Source of the DNA: Vigna angularis
Lineage: Eukaryota > Streptophyta > Magnoliopsida > Fabales > Fabaceae
Reading direction: 5' to 3'
Assembly: GCF_016808095.1 (NCBI RefSeq)
Contig: NC_068975.1
Coordinates: 37,532,001-37,596,000, forward strand
DNA: 64,000 nucleotides
The translations under genes were made by a program, and so were the position numbers. Every line of letters begins with the position of its first letter. The first letter of the stretch is position 1. This document shows positions 40,353-51,409 of this stretch, in pieces. Below the pieces are notes generated by a model. That model made no database searches and had not been told where the DNA came from. It saw nothing but the letters and a program-made list of their open reading frames with translations.

Positions 40353-43021
40353 TTCTCATGGCGGTTTCAGGCTGAAGCAAAACTCTCTGACGTTGTCTGC
40401 CCAATGATGAGAAACTCTACAGTTTGTGTTTCTGAATTCAGACATTGCATGAGACAAAACTTTTAAACATTTGTCAAAAACTAAGATTAAAAGGATGTCT
40501 TTTGACCTAGTACTTGGTGCTTTTACTTGCCATATATATTTCTTGTGGTTCCATATATATCTTCTTTTTCTTCAGCATCTCTCTTGTGATTTAATTTAAC
40601 AAATTTGAGATTTGTGTGCCATTGATTGCATCTAACTAAAAGGGATCAGACTTCAAATCTTTGTAATTTATTTTTCTATAATGATTTGTGAGTGATTGAT
40701 ATCAGTTTTTTTAAGTTAAATAATATGTTTTGAGAAACCCAAGGAGCTTTGAAATTCTGTATTCTGTCAGTATATAGGTTTTCCCAGCTATAGCATCTTA
40801 GGGTTTGAGATTCCCAACCATCTTTTGTAGTTGTCAATGAGTTTCATTTCATGGAAGTAGTTGGCTGTACTTTTTTAGGTAACATTTTCTTTCTCTTTCA
40901 CATTCTTCTTTTTTCCTAATTATTTATAGTGGTATTAAGTTCGTTTAGCTAACTTGTTTTTTCATTATATGGAAACAGGTAAATAGAGATTAAGCTGTAG
41001 ATAGAAGATATGCATGAAGTGGAGATAAATGGATCTGAAACAAAATTTGTGTGAAATACATTTTCCTTTCACCTTTCTCCTCAATTTTAGTGTTTTGCTT
41101 CTTTCAATGTATAAAAGGTGGAAGAAGGATATAATTTCTAATATGACTTTACAGTCTTTGCAGTTGCTGTCACACATGGTAACATTTATCTGCACGGTTG
41201 TCAAGGTTTCTGCAATTTAGAATCCTTGATTCTCATTTTCTGATTAAACATGTTATAGTTTTTTTTGTTGGTTTTGTTGCCTCCTATATTGATTTTGATC
41301 AAACTTATTGATCTTTCTATCTCCATATGTTAGAAAATTTACATTATATTGAACTTTCATGATATGACCTATTCATATCTCTCAGCAAATTAAATTAAGT
41401 TTGACTATTAAAGCAACATAATCTTCTTATGGACATCATTGAAATTCAAGCCCCTCAATTAATTACCTCATAAGCATGTAAATTCATTTAAACTAGAGTA
41501 GAGAAGATGGATTCACTCATTATATAGTAAGTTTTATATAAAAATAACCAAATTCATTCACTTAAAAAGTTTAATTTAATTAACCCTTAAACAGAATCGA
41601 ATAATATTGAAAATTCAAATATGAATTCTAATTTAATATTGAATAAAAATAAAAGAAATAAGTTACCGAAGATAAAAATTTATTAACCCATTATTTTAAA
41701 GTTTTAGATTTATTATTCTAAAATTTTTAGATAATAAATGGTGTTAATATTTTATTTGATTAAACTCAAATCTTATTAATATTATATTTCATCTATTCTC
41801 ATGTGATTAAACTCAAATTTGATTAATGTTATATATCTTCAATTAATCTTCTTATCAATAAACCAAATAATACTATATGATAGTGCATTTTCCTTCAAGT
41901 GATGAGGTACATCACAGGGATATGTTGTTACCTTTCACAAAAGTACTTATTCTTCTGCAAATGGTTTCAGAAAGCAGGAGCTTTTAGATAGAAAAAGTTG
42001 TGGAAAAGAAAAGAAAAGATTAATTCACTTTATTTTTTATATGTTATATATGGTGATGAAACCTGTGATTCTTTTCGAAATGAATGCACCATCTTCTAAT
42101 ATTTTCAATGTTGAGTTGAAAAAATATTCTGCTTTTGATCTTATTTTAGCGTGAGATGTACGAATATCTGAGCTACATGTATGCCAATCCGTGCAGCTGA
42201 GACATACCATGTGATAATTGTGTAATCATTTCTTATTACTGAATCTGATTCTTTCTTTTTTCTGACCATTTCTGAATACAAAATTCAAATATATGTTTGG
42301 ATCTTTTCTATACATGAAGACAAGAATATACATCTAACCCTTCTTCCTCTCTTTTTCCTTTCTTTTTAAAAGAGAAATTCATTCAGAAAACTATTTTATT
42401 ATTCAAATGGTTCAGTTAATTTCTTTTCAGTTATGTGCTGATTTCGAATTCTGCATGGTTGTGCTTTTCATAAAAGTTTAATAATGTTTTCCCTAATAAT
42501 AGTTCTACAGGCTGTGAAATGGGTCGAGAATGGTGAGAAATAGAAATAAAAAAAATGAGCAAATTTATGATGATCAGGAGATATGCAAAGAAAGAAGAAA
42601 AAGAAGAAATAATTTGTATGACTTACCTATATTAATGTTTATATTTTTAGTTTTTATTAAGTTGTATCATTTTAAAACATTTTCTTAATTATTTTACTAA
42701 ATAACTAAACATTTAACTTTATTTTTACTTATTTCTCCTTTCTCAACTTTTTTTTAAATTTTATTTTATTTATTCCTTTTATCAAATAATCCAAATCAAA
42801 ACTGTGGACTAAAAACAGTGTTAAAAACTCAAAATCCTAATTTAGATCAATTATGTACATTTTTATTTATGTGCATTTGATCAGTTTATATGATTCTAGA
42901 AAGTTTGCTTTAAAAAAACACACATATCACTTGCTTTATGGTTTGAGTCCCTTCTACTCAACTAGATAATGTGTTTAATTTGAAATTATTTTTATGTGAA
43001 ATTATTTTGTATCTTGCTGCT
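40353..43021. other. Downstream part of the MIR166 transcript, then intergenic
   Basis: From the hairpin to about 41250 the composition is less AT-rich and pyrimidine-rich, as in a long noncoding primary transcript; its end is not visible. The remainder to 43021 is AT-rich with no recognisable gene. Confidence 0.4.
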
Positions 43022-43660
43022 TGTACTAGTAGGGACCGGGTACCAGTAGGGACCAGGTACCAGTAGGGACCAGGTACCAGTAGGGACCGGGTAGCGTATA
43101 GACCGGACGTCCGTATGGTCGATGTACCCAATTACGCGACCCTGCCACTCGTCATCCGGAGGGACCGGGCAACGTATAGACCGGACGTCCGAATGGCCAA
43201 TGACTACCCAACTACGCGACCTTGCCGCTCATCATCCGGATGAACAACAACTCATATGAGCCGGCCGGCTGTAAGACTTAATATCAGGAGGCCGGCCGGT
43301 CAGACTGCCAGTTGACCAGATTAGGATTAAGATTAAGGTAAGTAGCTGCTAAAAGCTATTGGGCCGAAGTTGGGCCGTGATTAACTTTTCACTAATCCCA
43401 AGCCCATAACAAAAACTATAAATACAGGTCAAAGGTGAGTGGTAGGTGGGTTGCATAGACTGCACATTTATTACTGTTCTGTTGAAAACACCATTGTTCT
43501 CAAACTGACTTTGGCATCGGAGAATCTTTGGCAGGTCTGCCCCACCCGCACGCAGAGGAGTGAACCGAAGAGTAAGAAGCGAGATCGGACGGTCGAAGAG
43601 ACTGGAAGAGACAAGCGTGGAGATATTTGACGACTCAGTCCCTACAACCGAAACACTGCT
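43017..43660 (+). mobile_element. Solo LTR with 5-bp target-site duplication
   Basis: The LTR is 43022-43655 (634 bp), starting TGTACTAGTAGGG and ending CCGAAACA. It is flanked on both sides by CTGCT (43017-43021 and 43656-43660). It contains a TATAAATA box at 43417-43424, followed by a region resembling the R segment. GC content is far above the flanks. The 5' part has four 17-bp units (43028-43093, AGTAGGGACCGGGTACC and variants) and a duplicated segment of about 75 bp (ATAGACCGGACGTCCG at two sites). No internal retrotransposon genes are nearby, so it is a solo LTR left by recombination. The superfamily cannot be assigned. Confidence 0.85.
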
Positions 43661-44171
43661 ATATTCAAATTTTTAGTTTGCTAAAAAAGTCTCTTTGCAT
43701 CTTAAATTAATGGAACAACAGTGTTTGAGAATTCCCATTTCCAAATTACTGCCAAAAATGCTGTCTGAATTAATCTAAATTAATTATATGCAGAAAAAAA
43801 AAATGATGGTCAAATAAGACAAAAGGAAAAACCACAACTAAGAATACTATTGCAAAAAATTTTAGAACCAATTTGAGAAATTGTTTAATATTTATTGTTG
43901 GTATTATATGTATATGCCTTTCTTGCCTAAAACAAGAGATAGAAAAGAGATAATAACATGAATCAGTATGTGAATAGTCTTATGGTGAAGACACATTCCT
44001 TTCAAAGTTTTTGTAATATATGAACTGGAAGTGCTTAACAGAAGTGATTCTGGGAGAATTATGCAAAGAAACTGTATATACAGGAATGAGATTGAAGCAG
44101 AAAAAAAATAAATAAACACGCTTCCCTTGAAACATCTAATTTACAAAGAAGAATTAAACCAAAAATAACTC

Positions 44172-47100
44172 TCAGGGGGTCTGAGGGAAAACTTTTTCCT
44201 CCAAGAATTTGAGGAAACGTTGATCATACATTTTGGGTTCAACTACTGATACTGTCATAGGGTCAAATTGGAGCGATTTGTATGAATGCTCAATTTTCTT
44301 TTTCAGATTATAGCTCTGCAATATATCAATTATGCCCATGTAGAGGACAACATCGTATACCTCAAAAAGCTCTACTTCTTTTGCCACCTTATCCTCCTCA
44401 ATTTTCCTATTAGCTTGAGCTGGCATGTTTACTCCAAGCTGCACCCTCAACCTGAGTAACAAAATGGAAAAAATTAACAGTTGTTTGTCATAACAGTTGT
44501 TAGTTATTGGTCTCATTGATTAGTTGAAATATATCATAAGTGATTTTCTACTTCTAGTTTGGAAAGTATTTATGTTGAATATTAGAATCTGAATTACTAA
44601 GATGGAAGAAAATCCATGTAAAGGTGCAGGCTAAGATTCCCTTGAAATTTCAACAAGACAATAATCAAACAAACAACATCGTTAGAATAGATTTTAATAT
44701 AGAAAATTCTGATACCATGTTAAGAAGTGATAAGCTTAACTTAAGTCCACAAAACTAGTTTATAAGATAAGATTTACATCTACTTGTATATTTATTATAA
44801 ATTTGTTTTATTTCTGGTCGATATTTTCTAACAGAAACTATACCTTGCAGTACCGGGCAATAAAAGATCAACTTCATTATCACCCATTGAGTATGCCCTC
44901 AATGTATTTCCTCTAATGTGAGGTCCAGGAGCTGTGTTGACTATGCTTGGTTCATGAGAAACTAATACCAAGCCTTTGGGGAGAATCAAGTGTTCCTCTT
45001 CTTTCAGTACATAGTGGCACAAAATTATACACATAAGATGTCAGTTTACTAAGATTTATATACCAAAACATAGAGGAATTCATATACACTAGTGAAGGTA
45101 CTTACCATCTCCGGAAGGTAAATTCTGCATTGATTCATGATGTTCTACGAAGGCCTTCATATTTTCTGGAGCCCGGAAATGTAACCCCAACAGAAGGCTG
45201 TAATCAATTATATGCTGTGACTCCAAGAACTTGCAATCTAGGGAAATTTGCCTTCACCAGAAAACGAAATTCTGGTTATGATAGAAAGTGAATTTGTGCC
45301 AAGTATGCAGTCAGTGAGATGTTGAATGCAATCGTCAACTTGTGATGATACATTTTTCATGACATATAAACCATTACACCCAGCTAAAATTGATAAGTAA
45401 CTAAGTACACCAACACATGCCATGATCCATGTTAGCATTTTGATTTTCAGAGTGTACAGGTTATTGATATGTACACACAAAGTAGAATTAATTAGTAGTT
45501 ATTCAACATGAATTGAAATTCTACCAGCAATAGTTTTTCCAATGACATTAAGCAGAAGATTTACTGAAAAAAGTGGCATCTTTTGACAAATCTTTCATGA
45601 TAAATTTTATGACAACTTACTGATTACAATGTGAAAGATAACAGTTTACCAATTTTATCAGAAAATATTCATCAGTTATACAAACAAAAGCTTTGCACAT
45701 TTGTCACTAACAGTAACTGATTTTTAGGAGCAACTTACTTGAGTAGGGATTCTCGCAGTTTTTTATCCATATGAAATTCATATTTTAGATCAAGATCTTT
45801 CAATGTTGTGTTGCAGTTGATTTTATCATTGTCTGTATGTCTTCCTTGTGAAGACCCTTTCAGATCATAACGACGGTGGATTTGTAGTTCTGTGCAAAAC
45901 ACATTCCCCATGACCACAAAACGGACCTGCTAAACAAAATAAGGAAATATATATCTATTCAATTTGAAAGAAGAGAAAAGAAGTTCAAGATAGGTAATAG
46001 GTGATACCTTTTTGCCACCTCTTAGTGTTATTCTATGGAGCCCGAAGAATTTTGTTATAAGAGTATTCTCATTATCTCCTACATGACGATAATATTTAGG
46101 AAGCATCCTAAGCAGAACCTGCACCAAAAGAAACATATGCATATAAACATGTCTGACATCCTTCTTAATCAAAAAAATTGTTTTGTTATTGTTTTACAAC
46201 AATAGAACCTGAACTCAATTACATAAGAGATTGACATCACTTTCTACCAAAAACCTTAAAGTAATGATTTAATGGATGTTCATCCTTATACTGTGTTTAA
46301 CTTTCTCATTTCTATCTAACGTGAGACTTAGACTCATACTTATAAATTTAACATTAACCAGAAAAATAAAGTTTAGGGACAACAAACCTTTAGTTCTGAT
46401 TTATTCACAGTCTTAATCACAAACCTATCGTCTTTAGAGAGATAGAAGATGCTGCCACTTTTTCCAGGAGAAGATAAGTCCCTTAGACCACTGTCTCCGC
46501 AGATGGACATCATGTAGTCTGCAGCATCTAACTTGAACATCTCTCTCAAATTCCTGGAAATTTAGGCTAGTGAAATTATGCCAAGAACGAAGAAAAGACC
46601 AAAATATATGTAAAGCTACATACTAGAGGGAGCATGAATTACTACATACTACCCTTCATTCCTACAGGTAGAATGCTTTGAGATCATATAATTTTCTCAT
46701 AAAATCAATCAAATTGTAGCCATATGCAAAGGAGTCAAATGTATAGTGCACTCTGCTGATTTCGAAGTTATGGAAGCATGGTGTAGATAATAAAGTTAAT
46801 AGATACCTGAACACCATAGGGCAATAATCTTTCCAGTAAAAGTTTATCGAACAATGTGGTGGAGTAAGCTTTGAACCAGCCCGTGGAAAGTACATCCTTA
46901 TTCTAGCTCGATCCCCAAAATCAGATGATCGAACTTCGCGTGCAGGCACTGGTGTAATTTTTCCAACAGTATACCTGTGCATTTTGACAATGCAATTCAA
47001 CAAAAAACACCATATGGCACACAATAAGGTACTTCAAAATATGGTATCGACAACTTTTAATGTTAACATAGCTACCAAATTGTCCAAAATTAATGCAAAA

Positions 47101-48331
47101 GGGGTCACTATAAACGTCTGATTAGTTATTTTACCTGATGCCAAGCTGCAAATTCAGCTTAAGATAATAGCTTCTCCGGCCTTGAAAAATGTCCAAACAT
47201 GAACTCTTGTTTACTTGCTTCACACTAAACTTATTTTGCTGTTTTCTGTTGCGTGATGACTCAGAGCACTCACTGATTCTCTCCATAATCAGAACACCTT
47301 GTGCGTACTCCCTTTCATAAACCAAAGTGCTTCTAACGGATGCCTCAGATTGATCTTCATCGAAGTCATTGGATAATGAAAGGGAAGAATCCTGACATAC
47401 ACAGTCTTGAGCAGAATGATCATTACGGATCAAACTTATTTTCAATGAGGAAGTCCTATGAGATATTTGACGGAAACTCTTGAATCTACTAATGACAGCA
47501 ATGTTTGCAGAAAGGCTGCGCTTAACTCTAGCTTTTGGAGCCTCATGTTTTTGTATATTCAGCAAGAAACCATTATCATCACTATCTTGAGGGCTATGCA
47601 ATATCCTTAGGGATGGTTTTTTACTACCTGCTGGATAGAACACTCCTTTTCCATCCTTTAATCCTTTATTCCATGTCCCTATATAAAGACCTCCATCTCC
47701 AAAATTATAAACTCCCGATCCATGCATAACCCCATTTGACCAGAAACCATCAAAAGTATCTCCATTAACCCATTTCATAACTCCTCGACCATGTATTGTC
47801 CCATTTTTCCAATTCCCAACATATATATTTCCATTTTTCCATGTATACCTTCCACTACCTTCAAGAACTCCTTCTTTCCATAAACCCTCATACATATCTG
47901 AATTGGCATACTTCTTTAGTCCAATCCCATGCTGAGCATTCATCTTCCATCCCCCTCTATAACTGCACCCTGCAGATGTTGAAAGTGTTCCATAACCATG
48001 TAGGTAGCCTCCACATATTTCACCCTCGTACTGTGCTCCTGTTGACCACACAACCAGTCCTTTTCCTGTCATTTTCTCACCTTCCCAATCACCCTCGTAC
48101 ACTGTTCCATCTGACCATGTGTACTTTCCCTTCTCATGGGGCAGTATTCCCTTTATCATACCCATGTACACATCCCCATTTGAAAAGGACTTCTCATCAA
48201 ATCTACAATTTCCAAGAAACAGTGAAATCATTCCACATGCTAAAATTAAAGTCCAAAATTAGAAACAGAACACAGGATGAATGCAGCAGAGAATTGAGTT
48301 TTCATGAACTTCACCTTCCATTGTGCTCCAT
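44172..48331 (-). CDS. PIP5K: Phosphatidylinositol-4-phosphate 5-kinase with MORN repeats
   Basis: Nine exons: 48331-48315, 48202-47135, 46974-46807, 46553-46388, 46118-46008, 45926-45739, 45251-45106, 45000-44844 and 44451-44172, giving 766 residues. Exon 1 is only 17 nt (MEHNG plus two bases of Arg). Eight MORN repeats follow ([28 protein letters not shown] and others) in about residues 13-200. A linker comes next, then the lipid kinase domain: [12 protein letters not shown] (ATP-site Lys), [10 protein letters not shown] (catalytic DLKGS), [11 protein letters not shown], and the activation loop [12 protein letters not shown]. The enzyme makes PI(4,5)P2 from PI4P; plant members act in membrane traffic, cytoskeleton control and polar growth. 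It resembles Arabidopsis PIP5K7/8 (At1g10900, At1g60890) from memory. Intron 8 carries a dispersed repeat. Confidence 0.94.
44700..44815. repeat. Dispersed repeat, copy 2 (inside PIP5K intron 8)
   Basis: It contains GTTAAGAAGTGATAAGCTTA, then ACTAGTTTATAAGATAAGAT and TTACATCTACTTGTATAT, matching the pattern of the copy at 17860-18035. Confidence 0.6.
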
Positions 48332-50249
48332 GAATTGCACTGTGTTTCTCTGTTCTAGATCAGTATTAGGATGAGAATAAGATGTACCATTTTTTTACAT
48401 AAAGGTTAAGCATGCTGCTCTGTGACAAGGAAATTCATCTGCTTTCACTAGTCTCGAAACTTTATTGATGACGAACTCTGGGACATGCACAAACATCATA
48501 AATGAGTCTCAGTAGGAGAGAAGTACAATTTCATATATTAGTTCAGATTCTGAGTTTTCTTTTCAACCGCTTTTACAGAAAGTCTCTTTAGAGAGAAATA
48601 TTACATAATCATGGTTTTTTATTGTCTCATATCTTTAGATTCGGATCCTCCAGAGATTTAAAATGACTGCTAGATGGTGCAGTACAGGTGTACATCTAAT
48701 TCTTTATATTGGTGAACTACTAAACCAAACCTCAATCTCAAGTTCTCCCACAACTAGTTTTTTCTTTCTCTACTTTTTTTTCCTTTTTATACATTGGTGA
48801 CACTTTAATTTGAACCTGTGAACTTGCACAACACAATTTCAGCAGCTAGGTTGATAGTATAAATGGCACTTTAAAATCTTAAAACATAGAATAATGTAAC
48901 CTATAGCTTTTCCTATCTCCAATGGATTAATCAGCAGATGATATACTTATTTGTAAATTAGAATGAATATCAGAGTAACCCCATATATGAATAAACCACT
49001 GCTAAAGAAGAAATTGAATATAATAATCAAACCCAGTCCAGAAAACTAAATCAGAAGTTAAAAAAGTCAAGTTTCAATACAGAAAGAGAGAATGTAGAAT
49101 TAAAGTAACCCCACTTGCACTTACCATCTGCACAAAAATAGATAAACTAATATTGAACCAGATATGCCAACTGGGCTAATTAGTTCAATAATCCAATAAC
49201 AGTTCGCTGATTGATCTGATGAGATGAACACATAACAATGAAACAACAAGTTGAATTGAACAGTAAACAAACTGCAATAATTCATTAATTCATTACAAGA
49301 ATAGTAACCACCGAACTGACCTTGGAATGATCACAGAAGATCGATATTATCAATCCAAAAGTCTTCCCAAGAATCAAAACCTCTGCAAAACAAAAACTAA
49401 AACCTCTGCAAAACAAAATGCTTCTACAAGAGCTCCCAGATCCTTGTCAGATATGCTTCTATCCATTCTAAAGCCGACAACCACCCTGCCATATTAAAAA
49501 GTTAATGAAATAAAGCTTCAGGATTTCTCATATTTCACCTAGCTAGATTCTCTTTGGAAGAGATTTTGGCTGTCGGGTTACTTTATTCAAACGATCACCT
49601 TAGTTTATTGAAGCAGTTAAATTTAATTAGTAAAGTTTCAGATATTTAGCGTAAACTTCAACAGTATATATGAACAGTACCCCTTGTATTTGTACCAGTT
49701 GTTATAGCGTCAGTGAGCAACCTGAAATGGAGACACCTCAACCATCACACATTCTCTGTCTTTTATAATCATCTTGTCTCCTTGCAATGTCTTATTCTTA
49801 TTTTCGTCCTTTCCTAAATAAGTTATTAGTTGTCACTAATCACTTTCAAATGTAAACCCACTTCCCTTCAAAGTTTAAATTCGCTTTTCTTTTCAATAAA
49901 GTTAAATTCATAAAATAAAATCCCATGCAATGCAAAACCTATTTGTGTCTAATCTTATATGCGACATCACGAAAGGGACAAAAGGCCACTGCAGAACCTG
50001 ATTCTTCTCTGTGGGCTACAACATGCGTCCTTGCTTTATCATATTCCTTTTATATTACCCAAACGATACTTATATCTACCTAACCTAACCACTATTGTAT
50101 TAACTTAATCCCTTTTCATGCATATGTTTGAACTAGACTTTTAAATCTAACTTTGTACTTGGAACAAGATATTATTGAATGATTCCATAAGAGTAAAATG
50201 ATATCTTTCCAAACACAAATTTTAACTTATATTTTAATATTATAATGGT

Positions 50250-50309
50250 ATGTTAAGAAATAAACTTTAAATTTAACATAAAAAATTAGTTTATAAAATA
50301 TGATTTTCA

Positions 50310-50315
<6 letters not shown>
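50250..50315. repeat. Dispersed repeat, copy 3
   Basis: ATGTTAAGAAATAAACTTTA, then TTAGTTTATAAAATATGATT and TTCACTCAT are the same order of blocks as the copies in the p24 and PIP5K introns. It ends directly in an (AT)n tract. Confidence 0.5.

Positions 50316-50361
<46 letters not shown>
50313..50361. repeat. (AT)n microsatellite
   Basis: About 49 bp of AT dinucleotides. Confidence 0.95.
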
Positions 50362-50366
<5 letters not shown>

Positions 50367-51409
50367 AAAAATAAAAAATTTATTAAAATATATTTTACTT
50401 TTTTAAAGTTATTTATGGTTTGTGTTCATTTCACTTTTGTCATATTTCTTTTGCTTCTAAAACAACAAAAGTTAAATACAAAATCATTTACGATTTATGG
50501 TCTTATTTATCACCTCTCATATGTTTAATTTCTCTTATTTTAATTCTTTGTATTTTACAACTATAATAGAAAAATAATTTTCTGTAATAAAGATTATCAA
50601 AAGAAGATTGCAAAATAAATTTAAAATTGAATTTCTTAAAAACAACATCGATAGTTACATTCAAAATGAAATAAATGAAAATTTTAGTTTTAATTTAATC
50701 AATAATTAAAAAAACGAAAGACAATCTTTTAAAATACACAGATTTATTTTATAGTTATAGTTAATGCACTATTTTTTAATCAACAATTATTAAATATAAT
50801 TTTTTATTATATTATTTCAATTCTATATTATTGGTCAAGATTTCTCATAGCTATCACACAACTTAACTTCTTAAATATTACATCTTTGTAAAAAGTTAAA
50901 TGTATAATTTGTGATATGTCGACTTTAGAAAATAATGTTGCACATATGATGGCATGACGGCACACGTCTATTGATAGAGAAAAAAAAACATCTGCTTTAA
51001 TAATTGAGGCTTTGTTTTCTGTGTTTGCAAACTTGGAATATTAATCTACTATACAAGAAAAATTTCTAGGAAGTGTAATTATTATGTTAGCCATTGTCTT
51101 CATTAATTAAATATGGATTTCTTAATTTAGTAGTATAGAAAAAAGTCTTCATCAATCCTTTATGTTATTTTTGGACATCCTTAAAAAAGTGATATTCAGT
51201 AATAACTTAGTCTATAAAATTATTATAAAGTTTCATTTACGTTTACTTATATATTATAATATTATTTTTGACTTCTTTAGTCTATGTGCAAACAATATAT
51301 TACAGGGATGAATAACTCTTTATTTGGAGTTTCATCCAGAAGACAAACTTGATAGTTTTTCCCTGTGAAAATTAAACATAAACATTTGCATTTATTGATC
51401 TTCATCTTT

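Larger units (their letters stand above)
48332..51409. other. Intergenic: PIP5K upstream region to ALKBH9-like 3' end
   Basis: The PIP5K promoter lies at the left, and untranslated leader exons are possible (a donor-like GATG|GTAAGTG on the minus strand near 49120). A small duplication of about 23 bp (AAAACCTCTGCAAAACAAAA, twice) sits near 49377-49422. An (AT)n tract and a dispersed repeat copy follow. The rest is AT-rich with no gene seen. Confidence 0.45.

Noticed and set aside
47796..48374. 192-residue plus-strand ORF
   Set aside because: It is the antisense shadow of the MORN-repeat exon, with the His/Ser/Leu-rich composition expected of that.
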